A stretch of 64,000 nucleotides of DNA from Hymenobacter sedentarius (GTDB taxonomy: Bacteria; Bacteroidota; Bacteroidia; Cytophagales; Hymenobacteraceae): positions 2,852,001 through 2,916,000 of the forward strand of contig NZ_CP013909.1 in NCBI RefSeq assembly GCF_001507645.1, given 5' to 3'. A program made the position numbers and the translations under genes. The notes under the pieces are model-generated. The model was not told where the DNA came from. It saw only the letters and a program-made list of their open reading frames with translations, and searched no databases. Numbering within the stretch: the first letter of the stretch is position 1; each line of letters starts with the position of its first letter. This document shows positions 43,237 through 51,380 of this stretch, in pieces.

Positions 43237-44478
43237 TTACGAAGCCGCCGCAACCACAGTCCCCACCGTTTGCAATTTCATTTCGGTTTCCTGCCATTCC
43301 TGCTCCGGGTCCGAATCCACGGTCAGGCCGGTGCCGGCGTAGAGGATGGCTTCGTCGGCGCGCAGCTGCAGGCAGCGTAAGTTCACGTAGAGGCGGGCGA
43401 TGCCGGGTGCGGCCACGTTTACTGGGCCCAGAAAGCCGCTGTAGTAGGCGCGGTCGTAGCCTTCGTGTTTGTGCAGAAAGTCCATGGCGGCCACTTTCGG
43501 CATGCCGCCCACGGCGGAGGTGGGGTGTAGCAGCCGCAGCATGTCGGTGCCCAGCGAGGGGAACGGCACGTGCTGCAAGTTCACCTCAAAATCAGTGCGC
43601 AGGTGGAGCAACTCACCGGCCACCACGGTGCGCGGGCCGGTTTCCTGGTATTCGCGCAGCCGCAACTGCTTGAAGCAGCTCACAATGTAGCGCGCCACCA
43701 GGGCCTGCTCTTCGATTTCTTTCTGACGCCAGATGGCCGTGCGCGGCGTCACGTCGGCCGTGAGGGGCTGGGTGGCGGCCAGGGCCATGGTCCGGAACGT
43801 GCCATCGGCGGTCACTTCGGCCAGGATTTCGGGCGTGGCCCCCAGCCAGGTGCCCACGCCGGGCACACTCACCAGCGACACAAACGCCTGCGGATACCTC
43901 TGGCTTAGGCCGGCAAAGGCAGCGAGCGAGTCGAATTTCGGGGGCAAAGGCCGGCGGGCAGCGCGAGACGACACCACTTTTACCACTTCCTTCTCCTCGA
44001 TGGCGGCCACACCGGTGCGCACCAATGCGGTGTACTCGGCTTCAGTGGCGGCGTGGGGTACAGGCTGCGCGCCGTAGTGCCAGCTCAACTCTTCCACTGT
44101 CGGCGCGGCGAGCCAGGCCGTGAGGGCCGGTACCAGGTCACGAGCCAGGGCCGAGACAGCCACGGTTTCGGGCTGGGCGGCGTCGTAGAGCACATCGGCG
44201 GGCAGAAACAGCGCCGGGTTGTGGTCGGAATCGCGGAAGGGGAAAAAGGCAAAGCCGGCCGGAGCCTGGGCATCGAGCGCGGGCGGCAAGCCGGTGTAGG
44301 CCGCTTCCAGGGAGCGGGCCACCAGCAGCCGGGGCTCGGCGGCGCCGGGCTCGCGCCACACGGCTACCGGCCGGTTCGTGCGCAAGGCGCCGGCCACCAC
44401 GTGGCGCAGGCGGGCTTGGGCATCGAGGCCGGCGGCCGCGGCGGGCCACCGCAGTTGCCGGAAGTTGGGGGTGTTCAT
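43237..44478 (-). CDS. menF: Isochorismate synthase (chorismate-binding enzyme)
   Basis: 413 residues. Chorismate-binding core: AIEEKEVVKVVSSRAARRPL, GTWLGATPEILAEV, TMALAATQPLTADVTPR, VNLQHVPFPSLG, LLHPTSAVGGMPKVAAMDFL and YYSGFLGPV. The context (thioesterase, menD, menB, menE on the same strand) makes it MenF rather than EntC or a salicylate synthase. Its ATG overlaps the thioesterase stop by one base. Confidence 0.9.
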   Translation of the reverse strand: MNTPNFRQLRWPAAAAGLDAQARLRHVVAGALRTNRPVAVWREPGAAEPRLLVARSLEAAYTGLPPALDAQAPAGFAFFPFRDSDHNPALFLPADVLYDAAQPETVAVSALARDLVPALTAWLAAPTVEELSWHYGAQPVPHAATEAEYTALVRTGVAAIEEKEVVKVVSSRAARRPLPPKFDSLAAFAGLSQRYPQAFVSLVSVPGVGTWLGATPEILAEVTADGTFRTMALAATQPLTADVTPRTAIWRQKEIEEQALVARYIVSCFKQLRLREYQETGPRTVVAGELLHLRTDFEVNLQHVPFPSLGTDMLRLLHPTSAVGGMPKVAAMDFLHKHEGYDRAYYSGFLGPVNVAAPGIARLYVNLRCLQLRADEAILYAGTGLTVDSDPEQEWQETEMKLQTVGTVVAAAS

Positions 44479-44912
44479 TAGGCCGGGATTGGGGGCGCAG
44501 CCGGCAGGTCAATCACAGCCATGGTGATGCGGCTGATGCACACCAGCGCGCCGGTTTCTTCGTGGCTGATGCGGATTTCCCACACCTGCGTGCTGCGCCC
44601 TACGTGCACCGGCGTGGCGCGGCCCCGCACCCAGCCGTCGCGAACTCCTTTGAGGTGATTGGCGTTGATTTCCAGGCCCACGGTGGCCTGTTTGGTACGG
44701 TCAACGCGCGTGGCGGCAGCGATGCTGCCTAGGGTTTCGGCAAACGCCACCGACGCGCCGCCGTGCAGCAGGCCCATGGGCTGGTGGGTGCGGCCATCTA
44801 CCGGCATGCGCCCTTCGATGTAGTCTGCGCCAACGGCGGTAATTTCAATGCCGAGGGCATCGGCCAGGGTTGGGCGGGAAGCCGTCCAGCGCTTCACTTC
44901 TTCCAATGTCAT
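44478..44912 (-). CDS. Hotdog-fold thioesterase, probable DHNA-CoA thioesterase
   Basis: 144 residues from ATG 44912 (MTLEEVKRWTASRPTLADAL); the frame is open 23 codons further. PaaI/MenI-type motif GLLHGGASVAFAETLGSIAA with catalytic Glu. It overlaps menF (TAATG), so it is very likely the thioesterase that releases 1,4-dihydroxy-2-naphthoate from CoA. MenI is an inference from position. Confidence 0.8.
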   Translation of the reverse strand: MTLEEVKRWTASRPTLADALGIEITAVGADYIEGRMPVDGRTHQPMGLLHGGASVAFAETLGSIAAATRVDRTKQATVGLEINANHLKGVRDGWVRGRATPVHVGRSTQVWEIRISHEETGALVCISRITMAVIDLPAAPPIPA

Positions 44913-45019
44913 GGGGAGAGGGGCAGGGGGGAGGAATGTCGAAGCGGCACGCTCGCCGCAATTTGTGAGAAAAACTGCCAACGGCCGGGGTTAAAACCCC
45001 GTACTCTGGCGTATTGTTG

Positions 45020-45673
45020 ATGCATGTTCACGCAAAACTACCACTCAACGTGAAGGCCCGGACCATCTTTCTGCTGCGCCACGGCCAAACCGACTACAAC
45101 GTGCAGGGCATAGTGCAGGGCAGCGGCGTCGATTCGAGCCTGAACGATACCGGCCGGCGCCAGGCCGCGCAGTTTTTCGAGGCCTACAAGCACATGCCCT
45201 TCGACAAAATCTACACGTCGGCGCTGCGGCGCACGCACGAGTCGGTGCAGCAGTTCCTGGACCTGGGCCTACCCCACGAAGCCCACGCCGGGCTGAACGA
45301 AATCAGCTGGGGCGTGCGCGAAGGCACCCGCATTACCCTCGACGAAGACGCCGAATACCGCCAGGTGCTGGCCGGCTGGGCCGCCGGCAACACCCACGCG
45401 CGCCTCACGGGGGGCGAAAGTCCCGAGGAAGTAGCCGCCCGCCAGCGCCCGTTTATTGAACTGCTCAAATCCCGGGAAGAAGAACAAACGGTGCTTATCT
45501 GCATGCACGGCCGGGCCATGCGCGTGATGCTCTGCCAGCTGCTCAACTACCCGCTGAGCTACATGGAGGGCTTCGAGCACAGCAACTTATGTCTCTACAA
45601 GCTGGAGTACACCGGCAGCATGTTTACGGTGAAGAATTTCCTTGACGTGTCGCATCTGCAGGTGCCGGCTTAA
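45020..45673 (+). CDS. Histidine phosphatase family protein
   Basis: 217 residues from ATG 45020; GTG 45050 (M-KARTIFLLRHG) is an equally plausible start. Phosphoglycerate-mutase-like motifs: IFLLRHGQTDYNVQG (phospho-His), YTSALRRTHES, ISWGVREG (acid) and VLICMHGRAMRVMLC. Members dephosphorylate small metabolites. Substrate unknown. Divergent from the menaquinone genes. Confidence 0.85.
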   Translation: MHVHAKLPLNVKARTIFLLRHGQTDYNVQGIVQGSGVDSSLNDTGRRQAAQFFEAYKHMPFDKIYTSALRRTHESVQQFLDLGLPHEAHAGLNEISWGVREGTRITLDEDAEYRQVLAGWAAGNTHARLTGGESPEEVAARQRPFIELLKSREEEQTVLICMHGRAMRVMLCQLLNYPLSYMEGFEHSNLCLYKLEYTGSMFTVKNFLDVSHLQVPA

Positions 45674-45750
45674 GCAGCCTCCGGACACGGGGAATTAGGG
45701 TGCATTTGCGGCTGCAGCCGGGGCGTCTATTAACGGATTGCGGTCAGGAA

Positions 45751-45780
45751 TTGTCTGGCCAACTTTTCGGGCTAATTTTG
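45751..45780 (+). promoter_or_regulatory. Bacteroidota-type promoter for the pyruvate dehydrogenase E2 gene
   Basis: TTG at 45751-45753 and TAATTTTG at 45773-45780 are separated by 19 bases, exactly the -33/-7 arrangement of the Bacteroidota housekeeping sigma factor. The E2 start ATG is 30 bp downstream of the -7 element. Confidence 0.7.
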
Positions 45781-45809
45781 GCCTCCTCAATTCAAGCGCG
45801 ACAAACCCG

Positions 45810-47555
45810 ATGGCCGAAATCATAAAAATGCCCAAAATGAGTGACACGATGACCGAAGGGACCATCGCGGCCTGGCTCAAGAAAGTGGGTGATAAAGTTA
45901 AATCCGGTGATATCCTGGCCGAAGTCGAAACCGACAAGGCCACCATGGAGCTGGAGAATTACGAAGACGGCACCTTGCTCTACATTGGGCCGAAGGAAAA
46001 AGAATCGGTAGTAGTAGACGGCGTTCTGGCCATTGTAGGCAAGGAAGGCGAAGATTTTTCGGCCCTGCTCGCCCAGCCCCAAGGCGGCCAAAGCGGCGGT
46101 GCTGCTCCGGCGGCGGAGGCTCCCAAGCCCGAGGCTGCTCCGGCTCCGGCCCCCGCGGCACCTGCGCCGCAAACTGCTCCCGCCGCTGCTCCTGCGCCAG
46201 CTGCAGCAGCTCCGGCCGCGCCGGCCAACGGTAAGAAAGCCACCGTGGTGCGCATGCCTAAAATGAGCGACACCATGACCGAAGGCACCATTGCCTCCTG
46301 GCTCAAGAATGTAGGCGACAAGGTGAAATCGGGTGATATTCTGGCCGAAGTCGAGACCGACAAAGCCACGATGGAGCTGGAAAACTACGAGGATGGTACC
46401 CTGCTTTACACCGGCCCCAAAGCCGGCGAAGCCGTGCCCGTCGACGGCATCCTAGCCATCATCGGCGAAGAAGGTGCCGACGTTCAGGCCCTGCTGGGCG
46501 GCCAGAGCGGCGGTGCTGCTGCGGCGCCCGCCCCCGAAGCGCCTAAAGCTGCTGAAGCGCCGGCCGCACCCGCTGCAACCCCAGCCGCCCCGGCAGCCCA
46601 ACCTGCTGCCGTGACTCCGGCTCAAGCCGCTGCGCCTGCTGGCCGCATCCTGGCCTCGCCGCTGGCCAAGAGCATTGCCAAAGAGCGAGGCATCAACCTG
46701 GCCCAGGTAGTGGGCTCCGGCGACAACGGCCGCATTGTGCAGCGCGATGTGGAGAACTTCCAGCCCTCGGCTGCTCCCGTCCCGCAAGCTGCTCCGGCCG
46801 CCGCTCCCAGCCCAACGGCTGCTCCGGCTGCTGCCGCCCCACAAGCGGCCCCCAGCGCTCCGGCAGCCACCGAAGGCACCTACACCGATACCCCCGTATC
46901 GCAGATGCGCAAGGTGATTGCCAAGCGCCTCTCCGAAAGCCTGTTCACGGCCCCGCATTTCTATCTCACGATGGAAATCAACATGGACAAAGCTATGGAA
47001 GCCCGCGTGCGCTTGAACGAGCTGTCGCCCATCAAGCTGTCGTTTAATGACCTGGTGTTGAAATCAGCGGCCGTGGCCCTACGCCAGCACCCGGTGGTAA
47101 ACTCTTCGTGGCTCGGCGATAAAATCCGCCAGAACAAGCTCATCAACATCGGCGTGGCCGTGGCTGTAGACGAAGGCCTGCTGGTGCCCGTGATTCGCAA
47201 CGCTGACCAGAAAGGCCTGTCGCAAATCGCCACCGAGGTAAAGGAATTGGCCGGCAAAGCCAAGAGCAAGAAGCTGCAGCCCGCCGAGTGGGAGGGCAGC
47301 ACCTTCACCATCTCCAACCTGGGCATGTTCGGCATCGACGAATTTACGGCCATCATCAACCCGCCCGATGCCTGCATCCTGGCCGTGGGCGGCATCAAGC
47401 AGACGCCCATCGTGAAAGACGGCCAAATTGTGGTCGGCAACATCATGAAGGTGACCCTGAGCTGCGACCACCGCGTGGTGGACGGCGCCACCGGCGCCGC
47501 CTTCCTCCAGACCCTGAAAGGCCTGCTGGAAGACCCCATGCGCATGCTGATTTGA
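45810..47555 (+). CDS. Pyruvate dehydrogenase E2, dihydrolipoamide acetyltransferase
   Basis: 581 residues from ATG 45810. Two lipoyl domains (about 1-80 and 148-225) both carry KMSDTMTEGTIA and VETDKATMELENYEDGTLLY (lipoyl-Lys in DKA), nearly identical to each other. Ala/Pro-rich linkers follow each. Then an E3/E1-binding domain (ASPLAKSIAKERGINLAQVV) and the catalytic acetyltransferase core with the final HRVVDGATGAAFLQTLK (His and Asp). E1 and E3 genes are not adjacent. The order of domains is the standard one for E2. Confidence 0.95.
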   Translation: MAEIIKMPKMSDTMTEGTIAAWLKKVGDKVKSGDILAEVETDKATMELENYEDGTLLYIGPKEKESVVVDGVLAIVGKEGEDFSALLAQPQGGQSGGAAPAAEAPKPEAAPAPAPAAPAPQTAPAAAPAPAAAAPAAPANGKKATVVRMPKMSDTMTEGTIASWLKNVGDKVKSGDILAEVETDKATMELENYEDGTLLYTGPKAGEAVPVDGILAIIGEEGADVQALLGGQSGGAAAAPAPEAPKAAEAPAAPAATPAAPAAQPAAVTPAQAAAPAGRILASPLAKSIAKERGINLAQVVGSGDNGRIVQRDVENFQPSAAPVPQAAPAAAPSPTAAPAAAAPQAAPSAPAATEGTYTDTPVSQMRKVIAKRLSESLFTAPHFYLTMEINMDKAMEARVRLNELSPIKLSFNDLVLKSAAVALRQHPVVNSSWLGDKIRQNKLINIGVAVAVDEGLLVPVIRNADQKGLSQIATEVKELAGKAKSKKLQPAEWEGSTFTISNLGMFGIDEFTAIINPPDACILAVGGIKQTPIVKDGQIVVGNIMKVTLSCDHRVVDGATGAAFLQTLKGLLEDPMRMLI

Positions 47556-47557
47556 TT

Positions 47558-47688
47558 CATTTAACAATTAGCAATTAACATTTATCAGGTGGTTGGACTT
47601 GCAATTTGCCAGTCCGGCCACCTGATTTAGGTTATGCTAGGAATGGAACTCATCGGATTGTTAAATGATAAATGCTAATTGTTAAATG
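47558..47688. repeat. AT-rich inverted repeat upstream of hslV (family C, copy 2)
   Basis: Ends CATTTAACAATTAGCA (47558-47573) and its exact complement TGCTAATTGTTAAATG (47673-47688), with inner runs of TTTATCA-like units. The right arm ends with the ATG of hslV. Same family as 28192-28341. Inside lies another inverted pair, TCAGGTGG / CCACCTGA. Confidence 0.85.
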
Positions 47689-48225
47689 ACCAGAATACGC
47701 TCCACTACCGTCCTCGGCGTGCGCCACAACGGCGAAGTGGCCCTCGGGGCCGATGGCCAAGCCACCATGGACAAGCACGTGGCCAAGAGCAACGTGCGCA
47801 AAATCCGCAAGCTGCAAGACGGCAAAATCGTGACCGGTTTTGCCGGCTCCACGGCCGATGCCTTCATGCTGCTCGACAAATTCGACGAGAAGTTGAACGG
47901 CTACGGCGGCAACCTCAAGCGCGCCGCCATTGAGCTAGCCAAGGAATGGCGCAAAGACCAGTACCTGCGCAAGCTGGAAGCCATGATGGTGGTGGCCGAC
48001 AAGGACGAGCTGCTCATCCTTAGCGGCACCGGCGACGTACTAGAGCCCGACTCCGACGTGGCCGCCATCGGCAGCGGCGCCATGTACGCCCAGGCCGCCG
48101 CGCTGGCGCTCAAGAAACACGCCCCGCACCTGTCGGCCCGGCAAATGGTGGAAGACGCCCTCCACATTGCCGCCGACATCTGCATTTACACCAATCATAA
48201 CCTGATGATTGAGCAGCCGGTGTAG
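47686..48225 (+). CDS. hslV: HslV, peptidase subunit of the HslUV protease
   Basis: 179 residues: STTVLGVRHNGEVALGADGQ then TMDKHVAKSNVRKIRKL and GFAGSTADAFMLLDKF, all typical HslV. The catalytic Thr after a short MTRIRS leader (Thr7 of the precursor) aligns with Thr1 of the mature enzyme. The start codon is the end of an AT-rich repeat. The ATPase gene hslU is not beside it. Confidence 0.95.
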   Translation: MTRIRSTTVLGVRHNGEVALGADGQATMDKHVAKSNVRKIRKLQDGKIVTGFAGSTADAFMLLDKFDEKLNGYGGNLKRAAIELAKEWRKDQYLRKLEAMMVVADKDELLILSGTGDVLEPDSDVAAIGSGAMYAQAAALALKKHAPHLSARQMVEDALHIAADICIYTNHNLMIEQPV

Positions 48226-48246
48226 ACGGACTGTATGAATAACCTG

Positions 48247-48346
48247 AACGTCATGCCGAGCGTAGCCGAGGCATCTCGCGTGCCCAAGTAACTCACTTAA
48301 GGCAACGAAGCGAGCGAGATGCCTCGGCTACGCTCGGCATGACGTT
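48247..48346. repeat. Palindromic repeat (family B, copy 4)
   Basis: Perfect 33-bp arms, 48247-48279 and 48314-48346, AACGTCATGCCGAGCGTAGC. Same family as 38882. It fills the gap between hslV and the deoxyhypusine-synthase-like gene. Confidence 0.9.
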
Positions 48347-48382
48347 TAACCCAATCCCGGAAACAACCACCCATCCAACCCA

Positions 48383-49354
48383 ATGCAAGTAACCAACTTC
48401 CTTCGCCACCACTTCCGTCACTTCAACGCCGCCGCGCTCATCGACGCGGCCGACGGCTACAACAAGCACCTCGCCGATGGTGGCAAAATGATGATAACCC
48501 TGGCTGGCGCCATGAGCACTGCCGAACTGGGCATTCAGCTGGCCGAGCTGATTCGGCAGGACAAAGTGCAAATCATCAGCTGCACCGGCGCCAACCTGGA
48601 GGAGGACATTTTCAACCTCGTGGCCCACGATTTCTACGAGCGGGTGCCGCACTACCGCGACCTCACCGCCGCCGACGAAACCGCGCTCCTCAAGCGCCAC
48701 ATGAACCGCGTCACCGACACCTGCATCCCCGAAGAAGAGGCCATGCGCCGCATCGAGCACACCGTGCTCAAGTTCTGGGAAAAGGCCGACAAAGCCGGCG
48801 AGTCGTACTTCCCCCACGAATTCTTCTACCAGATTCTGCTCTCGGGCGAGCTGGAGCAGTACTACCAGATTGACCCCAAAAACTCCTGGATGCTGGCCGC
48901 GGCCGAGAAAAACCTGCCCATCATCTGCCCGGGCTGGGAAGACTCCACCCTTGGCAACATCTACGCCGGCCACGTGATGACCGGCGACGTGCAAAACGTG
49001 CACACCATGCGCACCGGCATCCAGTACATGATGTACCTGGCCGACTGGTACACCGCCCAGGCCACCCACGACAGCAAAGTGGGCTTCTTCCAGATTGGCG
49101 GCGGCATTGCCGGCGACTTCCCCATCTGCGTGGTGCCCATGCTGCACCAGGACCTCGGCCGCCACGAAGTGCCACTGTGGGGCTACTTCTGCCAGATTTC
49201 GGACTCTACCACCAGCTACGGCAGCTACTCTGGTGCCGTGCCCAACGAGAAAATCACCTGGGGCAAGCTGGGCGAGCACACCCCGAAATACATCATCGAG
49301 TCGGACGCGACCATCGTAGCGCCACTGGTGTTTGCCATCGTGCTGGGGCAGTAA
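48383..49354 (+). CDS. Deoxyhypusine synthase-like enzyme
   Basis: 323 residues of the deoxyhypusine/homospermidine synthase fold: MITLAGAMSTAELGIQLAEL, IISCTGANLEEDIFNLVAHD, PIICPGWEDSTLGNIYAGHV, GFFQIGGGIAGDFPICVVPM and the C-terminal SGAVPNEKITWGKLGEHTP. In the eukaryotic enzyme the Lys of the WGK motif forms the imine with spermidine; here it is Lys295. Bacteria lack eIF5A, so this family member may make homospermidine-like polyamines or modify an unknown protein. No polyamine gene is nearby. Confidence 0.88.
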   Translation: MQVTNFLRHHFRHFNAAALIDAADGYNKHLADGGKMMITLAGAMSTAELGIQLAELIRQDKVQIISCTGANLEEDIFNLVAHDFYERVPHYRDLTAADETALLKRHMNRVTDTCIPEEEAMRRIEHTVLKFWEKADKAGESYFPHEFFYQILLSGELEQYYQIDPKNSWMLAAAEKNLPIICPGWEDSTLGNIYAGHVMTGDVQNVHTMRTGIQYMMYLADWYTAQATHDSKVGFFQIGGGIAGDFPICVVPMLHQDLGRHEVPLWGYFCQISDSTTSYGSYSGAVPNEKITWGKLGEHTPKYIIESDATIVAPLVFAIVLGQ

Positions 49355-49362
49355 TTGCGGCT

Positions 49363-49429
49363 AGCTCATTAGAAACCAGAAAAGCCCCCGCTGATTTTCA
49401 GCGGGGGCTTTTCTGGTTTCTAATGAGCT
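49363..49429. terminator. Very long terminator-like perfect hairpin
   Basis: A perfect 32-bp stem (49363-49394 with 49398-49429) around a 3-base loop, with a central GCCCCCGCTGA core. It is much longer than a standard terminator. It lies between the deoxyhypusine-synthase-like gene and the convergent PH-domain gene, which ends just beyond it. It may terminate both transcripts. Confidence 0.8.
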
Positions 49430-49433
49430 GCGG

Positions 49434-49814
49434 CTAGCCCAATACATGTTGAGCCAGCACCTTTTGCAGGTCGTAGATATTGACCTGGCTGTCGAATTTG
49501 CGGATGATGCTGGGTTGTGCCTCGCTCGACACCCAGATTTTCAATTCGGCATCCAGGTCCAGATGGCCAGCGGTTTCAATGCCAAACCTGGAAATGCTTT
49601 TGTAAGCAATTGAAAGGTAATCTACCTTTTTACCGGTAAGGCCCTGTTTTTCAACTAAAATCAGCCGTTTATTGGTAAAAATAAAGACGTCGCGCACCAG
49701 CTTAAAGCCGATTTCAATGGATTCGTTGTCAGCGAGAAGCACGCCGTATTCGCTGTGTAGTTCAGCGGGTTGGACAACGCCCGCGTTGCCCAGTATTGCA
49801 GAGAAAAAGCCCAT
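49434..49814 (-). CDS. Bacterial PH-domain protein
   Basis: 126 residues. VLLADNESIEIGFKLVRDVF, IFTNKRLILVEKQGLTGKKV and YLSIAYKSISRFGIETAGH match the bacterial PH (bPH) fold, a beta-sandwich with a C-terminal helix (YDLQKVLAQHVLG). No signal or transmembrane segment. Function unknown. Confidence 0.85.
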   Translation of the reverse strand: MGFFSAILGNAGVVQPAELHSEYGVLLADNESIEIGFKLVRDVFIFTNKRLILVEKQGLTGKKVDYLSIAYKSISRFGIETAGHLDLDAELKIWVSSEAQPSIIRKFDSQVNIYDLQKVLAQHVLG

Positions 49815-49987
49815 GGCGGAATTAATTAAGAGGTGCCCGTAAGTATAAAGAAATTAGTCGACTTGGGTTTCGGGTAATCCTGAATTGCTGCGTGGGACGT
49901 CCCATCAATTTCAAACTGAAGAATATGCCAATAAGCGTAACGATGCCGCCAAGTAACTTTTGCGCCAATGAGCTTCTGGGGTGCCAT

Positions 49988-50046
49988 ATACAATCATAAA
50001 AAAAGCCTGCTGGAGAGTGTCCAGCAGGCTTTTTTTATGATTGTAT
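49988..50046. terminator. 27-bp perfect inverted repeat, terminator-like
   Basis: ATACAATCATAAAAAAAGCC... (49988-50014) pairs perfectly with 50020-50046 around five bases. GC core GCCTGCTGGA with A7/T7 flanks. It follows the end of the small minus-strand gene at 50082 and no plus-strand gene, so it most likely serves the minus strand. Confidence 0.8.
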
Positions 50047-50081
50047 TGCTACGTGATGGCCTTGAGCCCGGAGCTGAATGG

Positions 50082-50252
50082 CTACTTGCGGGTCCGGCGC
50101 TGGCGGTACGAATCAACCTGCTGCCGGAGCACCGCCAGCAAACTGCCGTAACGTTGTTGGGCTTCTTTCTGGCCTTCAATTTCCTGAAGGCGAGAGTTTA
50201 TCAATTCGGAGAAGTCCTCTACAGAATAGCAACGTTTCGGCGCGGTGGACAC
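50082..50252 (-). CDS. Small coiled-coil protein
   Basis: 56 residues from GTG 50252: STAPKRCYSVEDFSELINSR, then LQEIEGQKEAQQRYGSLLAV, then LRQQVDSYRQRRTRK. Strongly helical and charged with heptad-like spacing. The frame is open much further upstream, but that part shadows the next gene. A terminator-like hairpin lies 36 bp past its stop. It could be a real small protein; no family recognised. Confidence 0.45.
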   Translation of the reverse strand: MSTAPKRCYSVEDFSELINSRLQEIEGQKEAQQRYGSLLAVLRQQVDSYRQRRTRK

Positions 50253-50329
50253 GGGGCAAACATTAGATAGAATAGCGAGCAAAATAGCGGGATGCCTGCA
50301 GATTATACGCAGCGATTCAAACTTAGTAG

Positions 50330-50794
50330 TTAAAATCGAAACAACGGTCGGGCTGGGTTCCAAATTCCCCACGGAATCATGAGCAGCACCAGCAGCAGGG
50401 CAATGCCGAAGTAGGTGAAGGCCTTCTTGTGCTTGAGGGTATCGTCGGACGTCTTTTTCACGGCGATGCGCCCTACCTGGGCCAGTATGGCAGCCAGAAT
50501 CATCACGGCCACGTGCTCCATGCCGAAAAAGCGGGCCGTTGGGTTTTTCATGGCGCCGGCTTGCTTCATGGCGTTGAGGCCCCAGGGGCTGAGGCCGAAG
50601 TACAGGCCAAAACCGATGAGCACCTGCAGCCACATAAAGCCCGAGAAGCTGGCGCCCATGCCGTTATCGGCCCCCAGGAAGCGGCGGCGGCCGGTCCAGC
50701 CCACGTAGGCGCGGTAGATGGCGATGAGGCCAAATAGAATGACAAACCAGCGGGACCAGGAGTGGAGAACGAGCAGAACCGAATAAGCGGACAT
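50330..50794 (-). CDS. Four-helix membrane protein
   Basis: 154 residues. Helix 1 has LLVLHSWSRWFVILFGLIAI, helix 3 HVAVMILAAILAQVG, helix 4 YFGIALLLVLLMIPWGIWNP. His residues at helix starts (VLHSW, MEHVA) recall cytochrome-b-like membrane proteins, but heme binding is only a guess. Alone with small membrane proteins on the same strand. Confidence 0.7.
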   Translation of the reverse strand: MSAYSVLLVLHSWSRWFVILFGLIAIYRAYVGWTGRRRFLGADNGMGASFSGFMWLQVLIGFGLYFGLSPWGLNAMKQAGAMKNPTARFFGMEHVAVMILAAILAQVGRIAVKKTSDDTLKHKKAFTYFGIALLLVLLMIPWGIWNPARPLFRF

Positions 50795-50819
50795 GAAAGC
50801 GAAAAAAGGTGAAGAAAAT

Positions 50820-51064
50820 TAGAAGCGAGGGCCGGGGAGCAGCCCATAGATGAAGCAGCAGCTTGAAAAGATGACTTTTCCTGGTCGCGGGGCACCACGA
50901 ACATAATCACGAATAATGATATGTAGAGCAACTGGCATCCTGAGCCAAACCACCGCCAGCACGAACGGCTGTGGGTATAAGCCATAACTGCCCCGGCATG
51001 AGCGGCATAAAGAAGAGCGGCGCCAGAATAACAACAAGGGCTTCAACCACAAGTATAGCGGCAT
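50820..51064 (-). pseudogene. Decayed duplicate of the neighbouring small membrane protein gene
   Basis: On the minus strand two overlapping frames give ILVVEALVVILAPLFFMPLM then, after a frame change near 50985, THSRSCWRWFGSGCQLLYIS and LFVIMFVVPRDQEK. They align in order with the intact gene at 51092-51319 (EIILVLVGALVLFAP..., YGRSFWRWYVIGLLLPFF, SMFVAIFMAIRSR). A frameshift separates them, so this is an old tandem copy no longer functional. Confidence 0.5.
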
Positions 51065-51091
51065 AGCTCTACCCGCAAAGATAAGGCTGAG

Positions 51092-51319
51092 CTATTCGGC
51101 AGCAGGTGGCTTGGGCACGTTTTCGGCCGCTTTTTCCTCGGCCATGCGGCTCCGGATGGCCATGAAAATGGCCACAAACATGGAAAAGAAGGGCAGCAGG
51201 AGCCCAATCACATACCAGCGCCAAAACGACCGGCCGTAGCTGGCCGCGATGTAGCCGGTGATAGGGGCGAAGAGTACCAACGCTCCCACCAGTACTAAGA
51301 TTATTTCCAGGAAGCGCAT
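51092..51319 (-). CDS. Small two-helix membrane protein
   Basis: 75 residues: MRFLEIILVLVGALVLFAPI then a second helix SFWRWYVIGLLLPFFSMFVA, and a charged C-terminal tail (RMAEEKAAENVPKPPAAE). No family recognised. A decayed copy lies immediately downstream. The 60-bp spacing to the DUF58 gene upstream allows co-transcription. Confidence 0.65.
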   Translation of the reverse strand: MRFLEIILVLVGALVLFAPITGYIAASYGRSFWRWYVIGLLLPFFSMFVAIFMAIRSRMAEEKAAENVPKPPAAE

Positions 51320-51380
51320 CGGGAATCAGGGGGAGAAGAATAGGAGGTGGCCGTGCCAGTGGAAATTGAGCCGGCGCCGG

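Noticed and set aside
49968..50270. 100-codon plus-strand frame after the PH-domain gene
   Set aside because: It runs through a perfect terminator hairpin and lies antisense to the small coiled-coil gene; no protein signature.
50253..50633. Upstream part of the small coiled-coil frame
   Set aside because: It shadows the four-helix membrane protein gene in another frame, and only the last 56 residues look like a protein.
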